This document shows positions 8,454 to 16,455 of a stretch of 64,000 nucleotides of DNA, in pieces (position 1 is the stretch's first letter; each line of letters begins with the position of its first letter). Source of the DNA: Pseudomonadota bacterium (GTDB lineage Bacteria; Pseudomonadota; Gammaproteobacteria; Burkholderiales; UBA9220); contig JAJZVC010000004.1 in assembly GCA_021845865.1 (NCBI GenBank), positions 31,555-95,554 on the forward strand, given 5' to 3'. The translations under genes and the position numbers were made by a program. Below the pieces are notes generated by a model. It saw only the letters and a program-made list of their open reading frames with translations, did not search any database and was not told the origin of the DNA.

Positions 8454-8555
8454 CAGGACAATTAGGACGATTTAGTGCGATTTCCGGTAAAGCCTTCGGG
8501 GAAATCAAAAAATATATTAATAAGCAAATGGGGTCTAATCGTCCTGATCGTCCTG
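8454..8555. repeat. Inverted pair of iteron-like repeats, candidate replication origin or operator
   Basis: CAGGACAATTAGGACGATT (8454-8472) and AATCGTCCTGATCGTCCTG (8537-8555) are inverted copies differing at 2 of 19 positions. Each contains two tandem AGGAC-AT units. They lie just past the 3' end of the helicase gene and before the small coiled-coil gene. P4-like satellites carry an origin of this kind recognised by their primase-helicase; that role here is inferred. Confidence 0.5.
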
Positions 8556-8570
8556 GTCGCCATTCCATAC

Positions 8571-10127
8571 TCACCCACCCCTCCGAAGGCGAATCCCGCG
8601 CCGGTACTTGATTCCCCCGCGCTTCTCGTCACTGATTCCCCGTTCCGATAACTTCCGTCCGAAGGAGTTGGCGGTCATCTTGTGGAATCCATTTTCTTCG
8701 CACCAGTACCGGAAAGAGGAATAAAGGGAACTTGCCGTTATCTCGTAATCCCCGGCCTCACATTCGGCCTCTAGGAATTGGCCCACGATGTCGGAATCTG
8801 CTTGGTAGCTGGCCGTTTCCTTGCGAATCTCGTCCGGTAGGGATAACCCTTCTTGCTGGTACAACTTCCAGCCTTCAATACCCCAGTTGAGGATGCCGCT
8901 TGCTTCTTTTTGCATTTTCTCGAAGAGTTTTGCGTCTCTTTCAGCCTCTGGAATGGTTACTCCAAACAGCACCAGGGCAAGCCGCCGCCAAAACCCGTAA
9001 TCACTCCCAGAAACAAAAGGTTTGTGATTGCCAGCAACCCAGATTTTCGCCCTGGGCGTGAACTCGAAGTACTCTCTAAATAAGTAGCGGGCTACCATCC
9101 GATCACCGCCCGACAACTGCTTCAACAAGGTTTCCGCCCATTTTCGTCCGTCCGGTAGTTCGTTCGCTAAGGCAAACCTCACTCCGACCAGGGTGGCGAC
9201 GTCGTTTGGCACACCCGCATCCGCGCCCCTATCCATAAGGGTTTCTGAGGGGAGCATCCGACCATAGCCGCCCATGAGCCACAACCACAGACCCAACAGG
9301 ACGGATTTGCCGTTAGCGCCAAGCCCGTAAGCGAAGTTCACACTCTGCACCTCCGTCAGGCCTGACAAGGAATAACCCAGGCTTTTCTGGATATATCGCC
9401 GGATTGCTGGGTTCGGTTGAACCTGCTCCAGGAACTCCAGGAACCTAGGGCAGCCAGCAGCTATATCAAAGGGCGCATTTAGTGTCCTGGTGACGTAATC
9501 CCCGGCCACCATCGGCCTAACTTTTGCTGACCTAAGATCAAGCACCTCCCCGCTTTTTAATCCAACTAATAGGGGGTCGGAATCAAAAAATTCCTGGTGC
9601 ATCGTGATACCGGGGAGGGCCTTGAGTAAACGCGCAGCGCCCTCGACGAAGGACGACCTTTCGGCCCTTAGTGTCGCCGCGATCACCTTTGCCCCCTTGT
9701 CGCTTCCGTGTCGTGCCTGCTCGATTCCGCGCTCCTTCACCTCCGCCAAGACTGCTAGGATTTCCCTTGCAATCGCGCCGCCGGAATCCTTGTTCCAGAC
9801 CCTGGATGCCTCGTCAAACACCACGAAGCTATCCTGCTCTGGTACGAAGTGGATTTGCCCCTTCCGGCGGGCTGCAACGGCCTGCGCAACCTGGAGTTCA
9901 GTAACCGAATCAACCTCGGCTCTTGTGGCATTTTTGGCGGATAAATCGGGAGTTAAAATCAAGCGGATTTCGGATTCCAACATACCGAATTCGCGACCCT
10001 TTTCCACGGCCAGCCCGAGATGTTGTTCAGGGCTGTCGGATTGGGTTTTGATTACATTAAGGAGTGTCGCTAGGCTCTGGGCAGACGTAGCTTTCTCGAT
10101 AATTCCCGCAGCGGTATTGGAATTCAT
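8571..10127 (-). CDS. D5/P4-type phage helicase (C-terminal half of a primase-helicase)
   Basis: 518 residues. A D5_N-like middle region is followed by a superfamily 3 helicase core. Walker A is GLGANGKS at 268-275, an acidic motif is NELPDG near Glu323, and motif C is IWVAGNHKP near Asn367. The C-terminus (EKRGGIKYRRGIRLRRGG) is basic, possibly DNA-binding. The N-terminal 200 residues show no AEP primase motifs. It would unwind DNA for replication of the excised element. It overlaps the upstream gene by ATGA, so the two products are made together. Confidence 0.88.
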   Translation of the reverse strand: MNSNTAAGIIEKATSAQSLATLLNVIKTQSDSPEQHLGLAVEKGREFGMLESEIRLILTPDLSAKNATRAEVDSVTELQVAQAVAARRKGQIHFVPEQDSFVVFDEASRVWNKDSGGAIAREILAVLAEVKERGIEQARHGSDKGAKVIAATLRAERSSFVEGAARLLKALPGITMHQEFFDSDPLLVGLKSGEVLDLRSAKVRPMVAGDYVTRTLNAPFDIAAGCPRFLEFLEQVQPNPAIRRYIQKSLGYSLSGLTEVQSVNFAYGLGANGKSVLLGLWLWLMGGYGRMLPSETLMDRGADAGVPNDVATLVGVRFALANELPDGRKWAETLLKQLSGGDRMVARYLFREYFEFTPRAKIWVAGNHKPFVSGSDYGFWRRLALVLFGVTIPEAERDAKLFEKMQKEASGILNWGIEGWKLYQQEGLSLPDEIRKETASYQADSDIVGQFLEAECEAGDYEITASSLYSSFRYWCEENGFHKMTANSFGRKLSERGISDEKRGGIKYRRGIRLRRGG

Positions 10128-10798
10128 GGCCGCCCCCCTTTCGGTTCATGCTCAAAGCCCAAGGCAATAGGGGAACGAATTACACCGTAGAAACGACAGT
10201 CAGGACAAACGTCTCGGTTAGCGTCGTTGAATCTCGAACAGAGCGCGGGCTTGATACCTTCGCTTTTAATTCGCTCCACGCGATATTCCAATTCCGATTC
10301 GCGGAAGTTGGGGTATTTATCGGAACACTCCCTGGAAAGATTCGGCTCGGAATGCTCAGTGATTGATAGGGCCGACCACCAGTAAGGCTCAGGAACATCC
10401 CCGCCCAGCGCTCTTACCAAAGCCATTTGCGGGCAACGTTGAATTATTAAATTGGCGTCCGGCTTAGGTCGAAATCCTTCCCAAATCACTTCCCTGGAAA
10501 TCCCTTGCCCTTCAAATGAAGATGCCAAACCAGGTTCAGGGTGCCCCTCCAGAATCCAGCGTGCCTTCCTTATGTAAAAGTCCCGATGCTCTTGGCTGTA
10601 TCCCTCAATCCGAGGCCAATTAGCACGTATGTGGCAGGAGGTGTCGGTATCGCAGAGCGCCTTGACTTGTTCCCACGTCAGGGCAACCCCTTGACTTTTA
10701 TTATGATAATGCGTATTATTCGCATTGTTCATCACGCCATTGCTGTCTCCTAAAACGCCACCGTCCCGAGTGGCGTTCCCCATTCTAGGGGCGCTCAT
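10124..10798 (-). CDS. Primase-associated protein, probable split piece of a phage primase-helicase
   Basis: 224 residues. The C-terminal part WWSALSITEHSEPN, then a CSRF...DVCPDCRFYG cysteine cluster and VIRSPIALG, resembles the linker that in many phage primase-helicases joins the AEP primase to the D5 helicase. Here it is a separate gene overlapping the helicase by 4 bases and the AlpA-like gene by 4 bases on the other side. The N-terminal 35 residues are Asn/Gly-rich and probably unstructured. No primase active site is seen. The similarity is from memory of the family. Confidence 0.6.
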   Translation of the reverse strand: MSAPRMGNATRDGGVLGDSNGVMNNANNTHYHNKSQGVALTWEQVKALCDTDTSCHIRANWPRIEGYSQEHRDFYIRKARWILEGHPEPGLASSFEGQGISREVIWEGFRPKPDANLIIQRCPQMALVRALGGDVPEPYWWSALSITEHSEPNLSRECSDKYPNFRESELEYRVERIKSEGIKPALCSRFNDANRDVCPDCRFYGVIRSPIALGFEHEPKGGRP

Positions 10799-10980
10799 TG
10801 TGGCACCTGCTCAAAATTACTCATCCAGGCTTCCGCTTCCGCCACTGGAACAAGACGCCGCTTACCGAGTTTCAGGGTTTTAGGCCCTTTTCCTTCCGCA
10901 AGTAATCGGTAGAAGTTTGACTTTGAAAGGCCGTAAGCCTTTAAGAATTCTTGAATTGATAGGTTTCTTTTTTCCTGCAT
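10795..10980 (-). CDS. AlpA-like HTH regulator / excisionase
   Basis: 61 residues with a MerR/AlpA-type winged helix: LSIQEFLKAYGLSKSNFYRLL, a basic wing KTLKLGKRRLVPVAEAEAWM. The start at ATG 10980 has AAGGAA at good spacing; a frame extension to 11025 lacks support. It is the first gene of the leftward replication operon. In P4-like elements AlpA proteins activate integrase expression and excision, so it is a good candidate for the directionality factor. Confidence 0.75.
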   Translation of the reverse strand: MQEKRNLSIQEFLKAYGLSKSNFYRLLAEGKGPKTLKLGKRRLVPVAEAEAWMSNFEQVPQ

Positions 10981-11130
10981 AAAATTTCCTTCTAAAAAAA
11001 TTTTCAAAAAACATTTGACATTCACCTAAACCGTAAAATATACTTATAGGTTAGGATAATTGTGCTTCTATCACACTGCGGGGGACTTGTCAACCCCCCA
11101 AGGGACTTACAGGGAATCGAATCAACCTTT

Positions 11131-11149
11131 AGGGGTAATGTGGGGGTAT
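11131..11149 (+). repeat. Candidate arm-type integrase sites near attR
   Basis: AGGGGTAAT (11131) and TGGGGGTAT (11141-11149) match the motifs near attL. The surrounding gap 10981-11226 is A+T-rich, holds the promoter region of the leftward operon, and shows no gene. Confidence 0.5.
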
Positions 11150-11226
11150 ATCGCCATTTATGGCTATAGCACTTATTGATTGTTTTTGTTATATATCAAT
11201 AAGATGTGAACTTCTTAGCGGTTAGT

Positions 11227-11240
11227 CGCCGCCTCCACCA
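11227..11240 (+). other. attR core
   Basis: An exact second copy of the 14-base tmRNA end. The sequence beyond it belongs to the original chromosome, starting with the displaced ssrA terminator. Confidence 0.9.
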
Positions 11241-11253
11241 AATCGAATAAAAT

Positions 11254-11279
11254 CGGCACCTTTTATGGTGCCGTTTTTA
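11254..11279 (+). terminator. Displaced original terminator of ssrA
   Basis: CGGCACC / GGTGCCG hairpin followed by TTTTT, 13 bases after attR. Without the island it would stand 13 bases after the tmRNA end. Confidence 0.8.
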
Positions 11280-11297
11280 TTGCTACCCATTTCTAGC

Positions 11298-11521
11298 TTA
11301 CCGTTCCCGACCGGCCTCGTGGAAAGCCTTCTGCACCGGCGACAGCAGATGGTTAATAGGGGCAGACCACTGTTTTTCCCGCTTGAAGCACCTCTGCTTG
11401 CACAGGTGCTCTTATCCCAAGAGAGAAACCGTGGTCTGTCCCCTATTATTGCATTGAAATAGCTCTGATCACAGGCAACCAAAAGGAGTTTCGTCAGTTC
11501 CACGCTAGTACGGTTGGTCAT
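11298..11521 (-). pseudogene. Gene remnant interrupted by a MITE-like element
   Basis: Starts well: ATG 11521 overlaps the stop of the gene at 11518-12627 (ATGA) and encodes MTNRTSVELTKLLLVACDQS-like sequence for about 25 codons. It then runs into the palindromic element at 11355-11447. After the element, another frame gives an apparent C-terminus HLLSPVQKAFHEAGRER and a TAA at 11298-11300. This suggests a longer gene lost most of its middle when the element inserted or recombined. The original function is not recognised. Confidence 0.55.
11355..11447. mobile_element. MITE/REP-like palindromic element, copy 1
   Basis: About 93 bp with terminal inverted repeats AATAGGGGCAGACCACTG and GGTCTGTCCCCTATT (one deletion and one mismatch between ends). 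The interior (CCGCTTGAAGCA...CCCAAGAGAGAAA) is close to copy 2 at 13018. The ends resemble sequences known to flank REP-associated IS200-type transposases; no transposase is present here. Confidence 0.8.
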
Positions 11522-12627
11522 TTTTGCTCCCCTTCACAGACGTTGATTACGCGAAGTTTGTACTGCCCGTTACCTTCAATACGGAATCGATCATCGCTTC
11601 CAAATGCCAGCTTGCAGCCATCGGGCGACAGGGCGAATCCACCGCCTAACCGACCCGCCACAACCCGCTTTGGACTGGTGCCTTGCTGATACCGATAGAC
11701 CCCCGATTTACCGATAAAGCGGGTTAACGATGGGTCAGCTCCCATGAATAGGATTCCGTTGCGCGTTGGCATCACCCCTATCTCGTTAGCCAGTGGCCAG
11801 TTACGGTCACGCTTATAGGTCAGGGCTTCTTCGATTCGGCCATCGGGGTATAACCACCAGAGGGTGGCGCTAATGCCATCGGGCAGCGGGCTAACCCAGT
11901 ACTCCGTGTTGATGAGATAGGCCTTTTTGTATGCGAAATAGCGAGGGGTGAAATTCACGCGATACCCGGCTTGGAGACGGCTTTTAAATACATCGGGCAA
12001 TTCAATCGCTGGCCCTTGGCTTGCTCCGGGACGGTACAGCTTGGCGGGATAAAATGCTGATACACGCTCGTTCTGCTGCAATTCCTGATATTCCAGCAGC
12101 CCATGCTCCGGCCTCAGCCGCTTGATGAGCTTGCCTTTCGTCCACGCAGGCAAGGGCGACAACTCCGACGAAGCCCTACAGGCAAGACTAAAGTCAAATC
12201 CCTGCAGTTCTTCTCGGCTTATTTCCCGGCTAGAAAGACTGTGCAGTGTTCCCCGAACAAGCCAAAAACGATCTTTCTCAGAGAGCGCACGAATATCGCG
12301 ATTGTCGTTGGCATAAGCAACCTGTTCTCCATCTACACATAGCTGGCCGGTAAATTCTCCATACCATTCGATCTTCCCCGTCTTTAAATCAAGAGTCGCG
12401 AATTTGCCGACCCTTTTTCCTGGATATTGCGTCGGACGGGTTTCCTGAATCGCAACCAGTCCCTTGAAAACCAGCCTGGATTCATTCATCCAATGGATGC
12501 TCCCTGGAGTAGGCGCGACTTCAACTCCGTAGTCCTTGACTTGCACAGCCCAGGCAGTGGCCGGCAATAGATTGGGGAACAAGCAAAGGGCATATCCCAG
12601 CACATAAATAATTAGCTGTTTCATCAT
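11518..12627 (-). CDS. Secreted propeller-like hypothetical protein
   Basis: 369 residues. A signal peptide is visible (about 1-27, LCLFPNLLPATAWA). The rest alternates short strands with repeats such as GSIHWMNESRLVFKG, TLDLKTGKIEWYGEF and GRLGGGFALSPDGCKLAFGS, which suggests a WD40/TolB-like beta-propeller. No enzyme motif is recognised. It overlaps the upstream remnant and the downstream remnant by ATGA each, so it was the middle gene of an operon whose neighbours are both damaged by the palindromic elements. Confidence 0.7.
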   Translation of the reverse strand: MMKQLIIYVLGYALCLFPNLLPATAWAVQVKDYGVEVAPTPGSIHWMNESRLVFKGLVAIQETRPTQYPGKRVGKFATLDLKTGKIEWYGEFTGQLCVDGEQVAYANDNRDIRALSEKDRFWLVRGTLHSLSSREISREELQGFDFSLACRASSELSPLPAWTKGKLIKRLRPEHGLLEYQELQQNERVSAFYPAKLYRPGASQGPAIELPDVFKSRLQAGYRVNFTPRYFAYKKAYLINTEYWVSPLPDGISATLWWLYPDGRIEEALTYKRDRNWPLANEIGVMPTRNGILFMGADPSLTRFIGKSGVYRYQQGTSPKRVVAGRLGGGFALSPDGCKLAFGSDDRFRIEGNGQYKLRVINVCEGEQK

Positions 12628-13017
12628 GCAGCCTTCCTATGGTTGCTGTCGGCGCTGGCGGTCATTGCTACCGCGTTGATGGAGCTGGAGCTGGCGGCGA
12701 TGGAGCCCAGCCCGAGGCCGGCGAGCATCCGGAAAAAAGCTTCGCCCGAGGTGACGGTTTCGTTGTTGAACAGGTTGCCGAATGCGCCGGCCCACTTCAC
12801 GGCGTCCTGGGCTTGGATGAGGGTGGCGGCTTCGCTGATTACGCCTGCGCCGGCAAATTCGGCGCCGGTGCGAACATGGGTGTAGAAGGCGGTCTCGATG
12901 CGGTGGGCGTCGGCGATGTCCAGGGGGTTGCCGGCATGGACGCCGGCGAGGTATTTCCAGTCGAAGAGCACCAATTGGCCGCCGGTGCCGATGTGGCCGC
13001 CACCGAGGCGGAGCAAT
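12624..13017 (-). pseudogene. 5'-truncated gene remnant behind MITE copy 2
   Basis: An open C-terminal part of about 130 residues (GGHIGTGGQLVLFDWKY, NPLDIADAHRIETAFYTHV, AFGNLFNNETVTSGEAFF) whose original start has been replaced by the palindromic element. The frame continues into the element to an ATG at 13097 preceded by AGGGG, giving a possible 157-residue chimera. The parent protein is not recognised. It is rich in Ala, Gly and Ser at the end and may come from a large secreted or effector-type protein; that is a guess. Confidence 0.55.
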
Positions 13018-13112
13018 AATAGGGGACAGACCACGGTTTTTTTCCGCTTGAAGCGTCTCTGCTTGTACTGGTGCTCTTGTCCCAAGAGAGAAACCATGGT
13101 CTATCCCCTATT
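13018..13112. mobile_element. MITE/REP-like palindromic element, copy 2
   Basis: 95 bp, ends AATAGGGGACAGACCACGG and CCATGGTCTATCCCCTATT, interior nearly identical to copy 1 and in the same orientation. The two copies bracket a 1.57 kb segment as direct repeats. Confidence 0.8.
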
Positions 13113-13280
13113 TCGGTTTTTTATCTTTATAAGAATATAAGCGTAACTTTACATGCCCCTTTACGCCGAAACATCCGCAGAATTACCAGTCTTGACGGCT
13201 TAATTGCCTTTAGCGCATAAGTTCAAGCTTGATACTCTTGTCATGGCCAAGCCGGCCCAGCGCAAGCGCTCGCCGAACTC

Positions 13281-14930
13281 CTAGCCGAAGGTGAACGCAT
13301 ACGCCTCCACTCCCGGTGTTTCCGTCCTGATTTCCAGCAGGCTGTTCTTCGGCGTTTTCTGGTCGATCAGCTCGTAGAGGGTATTGCGCTCGATGGTCGC
13401 CACGCCATTGGGCGCGTCCTTGCCGGCGTTGGCGCCGACGGGTTCGCCGTTCAGCGTGAGCGACACGCGCACCGGCTTGCCGCTGGCGCTGCCCAGCACC
13501 AGGAACACCTTGCCGGCCTTGAAGTTGAGGCGCAGGGCCGCGTCTTTTTCCAGGGCCACGATTTTTTCGGCTTCCACTCTCCAGCCGCCGCTCAAGGCCC
13601 AGGCATCTTCCGGCAGGAAGGCAGGGAAGCGGTAACTGCCGCGACCGTCCCGCGCCACCTGGTCCTTGCCGCCGAAGCCGTCCGCCCTGGCGTAGCCGAG
13701 ATAGGTTTCCGGCGTCTGGTCGGGGGCGAAGTCCGGCTCCTTGGCCTGCATACCGTCAGCCTTGCTCTTCAGGCCGAGCAGATAACGGATGTTGTTTTCC
13801 GTCACGTCGTATTCGCCCTCGCCGAAGTGGGTGTACACCACCTGCCCGTCGCGATTGATGAGGTAGTGGGCGGGCCAGTAAACGTTGTTGAAATTGGTCC
13901 AGGTGGCGAGATGGTTATCCAGGGCCACCGGATAGCGGATGCCATGCTGAGCGATGGCGGCCTTGACGTTGTCGAGCTTCTTCTCGAACTCGAATTCGGG
14001 CGCGTGGACGCCGACGATCACCAGGCCCTGGCCGCGGTATTTCCGGTCCCAGTCGGTGAGATAAGGCAAGGTGCGGATACAGTTGATGCAGGAATAGGTC
14101 CAGAAATCCACCAGCACCACTTTTCCCTTGAGGCTCTTCATGGCGAGGGGCGGCGAATTGAGCCAGGCATCGATGCCGGCGAACTCCGGCGCGGGATAGG
14201 GCCGATCCAGGCCGTTGCGCAGGCCCGTTTCCCTTTGCGCTGCCGGCGGCTTGCCGACGGAGGCGAAGAACGTCCGCGCATCCACGCCGGAAGCGATGTA
14301 GGCGACGGAAAGCAGGATCAGCACGCCGAACGCCTTGCGCGCGCCCTCGGCATGGCGCGTGAAGAACCCCAGTTTGCTCATGATTTTTCTCCCGGACAGG
14401 GCGATCGCCAGCATCGGCACGCCGGCGCCGAGGGCGAAAGAAACGATGATCAGATTGCCGGCCAGATCGGTCTGCTGACGGATGACCTGCACCAGCACGG
14501 CGGCAAGAATCGGCCCGGCGCAGGGCGTCCACACCAGGCCGATGAGGGCGCCGATCATGACGCCGCTCAGCAGCCCTTCGCCGCCGCTGGAAGCCAAGCG
14601 GTTGCCGAAATTGGCCGCCCCTTGGGTCAGGGCGCTGAATTTCTCCGACAGCCTTTCCGACAGCAGCACCACCCCGAACAGGGCCAGCAGCATCAGGGAG
14701 GCCTCCTTGATGACGTCGAGGTCGATGCCCAGCAGGGCGACGATCTTGCGGGCGGTGATGGCGAACAGGCTGAAGGCGAACACGAAGCCGATGATGATGC
14801 CGTAGGGTCGCCGCCGGCCGCCTTCCACCGAGGCCGCCAGCACCAAGGGCAGCACCGGCAGGATGCAGGGGGAGACGATCAGGGCCAGGCCCTCGAGAAA
14901 CGCCAAGCCGATTTCGATGGGGTTCATCAT
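13281..14930 (-). CDS. DipZ-type cytochrome c biogenesis/thiol-disulfide protein
   Basis: 549 residues in three parts. Residues 1-220 are a CcdA-like membrane domain with the reactive cysteine motifs IVSPCILPVLP and VWTPCAGP. Residues about 245-395 are a thioredoxin-like redoxin with CINC (WTYSCINCIRTLPYL). Residues about 400-549 are a beta-rich C-terminal domain seen in DipZ proteins. It should move electrons across the inner membrane to periplasmic thiols, perhaps for repair or cytochrome assembly. The gene is preceded 70 bases upstream by a VIT-like membrane protein gene on the same strand. Confidence 0.85.
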   Translation of the reverse strand: MMNPIEIGLAFLEGLALIVSPCILPVLPLVLAASVEGGRRRPYGIIIGFVFAFSLFAITARKIVALLGIDLDVIKEASLMLLALFGVVLLSERLSEKFSALTQGAANFGNRLASSGGEGLLSGVMIGALIGLVWTPCAGPILAAVLVQVIRQQTDLAGNLIIVSFALGAGVPMLAIALSGRKIMSKLGFFTRHAEGARKAFGVLILLSVAYIASGVDARTFFASVGKPPAAQRETGLRNGLDRPYPAPEFAGIDAWLNSPPLAMKSLKGKVVLVDFWTYSCINCIRTLPYLTDWDRKYRGQGLVIVGVHAPEFEFEKKLDNVKAAIAQHGIRYPVALDNHLATWTNFNNVYWPAHYLINRDGQVVYTHFGEGEYDVTENNIRYLLGLKSKADGMQAKEPDFAPDQTPETYLGYARADGFGGKDQVARDGRGSYRFPAFLPEDAWALSGGWRVEAEKIVALEKDAALRLNFKAGKVFLVLGSASGKPVRVSLTLNGEPVGANAGKDAPNGVATIERNTLYELIDQKTPKNSLLEIRTETPGVEAYAFTFG

Positions 14931-15000
14931 CCGTGCCTCGCTGCGAAGCGTGCGTTAAACATTCCCGCTAATTCAGTGAGCACTGAAGAGGCGATTCTTT

Positions 15001-15462
15001 TCAGCCGATGGCGATGGCGTAGGCGATGAGCTTGCTGAGGGCGATCACGGAACACGCCACCACCAGGTGCTTGGAAACTTCCGAGCGCGCGCTCACGCCC
15101 CGCTCCCGGGCCAGCAGGCAGGTGAGTACCGTCAGCAGGAACAGCCCCCAGGCGATGGCGATGAAAACGGCGGCCCGGAGCGGAAAAACCGCCACGATGA
15201 GCGCGAAGCTGAGCCCGCCCAGCAGGCGGGAGGCGAAATTCCACACGGTGCCGACGAAGGCCTCGTGCTTCTCCAGGTGCTCGGACTCCTGGTAGATGTG
15301 GATGCTGAGGGAATCCGTCAGGTTGTCGGCCAGGGCCGCGATGAGCAGGGCGCTGATGATGACGGACTTGGCCGCGCCGCTGGCGCCGAGGCCCGTGATG
15401 AGGGCCATTCCCGTCACGATCGCCGCCGTGCTGCCGAAGCTGATTCGACTGATTTTGAACAT
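15001..15462 (-). CDS. VIT/CCC1-like membrane protein
   Basis: 153 residues with about four membrane segments. FGSTAAIVTGMALITGL and ALADNLTDSLSIHIYQESEH resemble the first repeat of iron/manganese VIT transporters, including the acidic and histidine residues after helix 2. It is shorter than a normal VIT protein (about 220-240), so it may be a reduced family member. AGGCGG stands before ATG 15462. Metal transport is an inference. Confidence 0.65.
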   Translation of the reverse strand: MFKISRISFGSTAAIVTGMALITGLGASGAAKSVIISALLIAALADNLTDSLSIHIYQESEHLEKHEAFVGTVWNFASRLLGGLSFALIVAVFPLRAAVFIAIAWGLFLLTVLTCLLARERGVSARSEVSKHLVVACSVIALSKLIAYAIAIG

Positions 15463-15550
15463 GTCCGCCGCCTGAAATGATTAGAGCATCGCGCCGTTTG
15501 GCGTTTGGACGTTAGACGCGCCTCCCCGCCAAAAATTCATAGCACCAAGA

Positions 15551-15566
15551 GCCTATTTCAGTAGGC
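15551..15566. repeat. Short hairpin GCCTATTTCAGTAGGC
   Basis: Stem GCCTA/TAGGC with loop TTTCAG between two leftward genes. The left part AGAGCCTATTTCAGT recurs at 37784-37797 in a longer palindrome. It could be a weak terminator of the HDOD gene or part of a small repeat family. Confidence 0.4.
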
Positions 15567-15588
15567 CCTAAGGCGTCGAATGCGCCTC

Positions 15589-16455
15589 TCAGCCCCGGTA
15601 GGAGCGGATTTCCTCCAGCTCGGCCAGGGCGTCCTCGGTGATGTCCGCCAAGTCTTCCCCGTTGAGCCCCAGGTAGTCCAGGGCCTTCTGTCCGCCGGCG
15701 CGCCACTCGGCGTCGTCGGGCATGCCGAGGAAGGAGGCGACGATATGCTCGGCGATCAGGGTGATGGCCACCAGGGCGCGTACCTGGGGTTCCACGTGGC
15801 CGGTGGAAAAAATGCCGAGGTCGTGGTGCAGCAGAATCGCCTCGCTGATGTGGGACGGCAGGAACCAGTTGCGCGCCAGGATGTTGCCCACCACCGCATG
15901 GTTGGTGGCATAGCTCTCGTCCTCCACGGCGATGACCAGCTCGGCGGCGTTGTTGGCGGCGGCGAGCTTGTCCTTGTAGTCGGGGAACTTCTGCATCAGG
16001 ATGGGGATGCCGCAGTCGTGGAACAGGCCGTGGGTGTAGGCGTCCTCCCGGGACACGCCGTGAAGCCGGACCGCCATGTGGGAGGCCACCACGGCGGTGA
16101 AGTTGGAGCGGTCCCAGAAGCGCTCCATGGAGATGCCGTCGCCGCCCAGGGTCTTGCGCAGGGCCAGGCCGGTGACGATTTGGGCGATGTTCTTCAGCCC
16201 CAGCACGGACACCGCCTGCTGCACCGACGCGACCTTGTTGCGCAGGGCGAAGAAGGGGGAATTGGCCGTCTTCAGCATCGACGCCGCCAGGCTCACGTCG
16301 CCGCTGATCAGCTTCACCAGCTTGGGAAACTCCACTTCCGGCTTGCGCACCTCCTCCATCAGCGCCACCACCACCCCCGGGCAAGGGGGAACCTGGATGC
16401 TCTTGAGGATGTTCTCGGCGGCTTGGGTATCGATTTCCGTTTTGCTGTTGTCCAT
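15589..16455 (-). CDS. HDOD domain signalling protein
   Basis: 288 residues covered by one HDOD domain: VPPCPGVVVALMEEV at the start, LISGDVSLAASMLKTANSPFF, VLGLKNIAQIV, and later FHDCGIPILMQKF and LHHDLGIF. HDOD proteins are non-catalytic relatives of HD phosphohydrolases used in chemotaxis, c-di-GMP and stress signalling. No GGDEF, EAL or CheY domain is attached, so its output is unknown. It is probably a single gene, divergent from the NYN gene. Confidence 0.85.
   Translation of the reverse strand: MDNSKTEIDTQAAENILKSIQVPPCPGVVVALMEEVRKPEVEFPKLVKLISGDVSLAASMLKTANSPFFALRNKVASVQQAVSVLGLKNIAQIVTGLALRKTLGGDGISMERFWDRSNFTAVVASHMAVRLHGVSREDAYTHGLFHDCGIPILMQKFPDYKDKLAAANNAAELVIAVEDESYATNHAVVGNILARNWFLPSHISEAILLHHDLGIFSTGHVEPQVRALVAITLIAEHIVASFLGMPDDAEWRAGGQKALDYLGLNGEDLADITEDALAELEEIRSYRG

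Larger units (their letters stand above)
4779..11240 (+). mobile_element. Integrative element (P4/satellite-like genomic island) in ssrA
   Basis: A region of about 6.45 kb is bounded by identical 14-bp copies of the tmRNA 3' end (4779-4792 and 11227-11240). Inside are a P4-type integrase next to the left end, a serine recombinase, a small HTH protein, unknown small proteins, a D5-type helicase and an AlpA-like regulator. No capsid, tail or lysis genes are seen. This composition fits a phage satellite or minimal integrative element more than a complete prophage. Base composition is visibly more A+T-rich than the flanks. Confidence 0.9.

Noticed and set aside
8537-8555. CRISPR-like or tandem repeat array near 8450-8560
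   Set aside because: Only two units per side with no spacers; it fits an iteron or operator better.
11222-11521. A 99-codon minus-strand gene spanning attR
   Set aside because: Most of its codons are the palindromic element, the displaced ssrA terminator and attR; only the first 25 codons look like a gene, so it is called a pseudogene.
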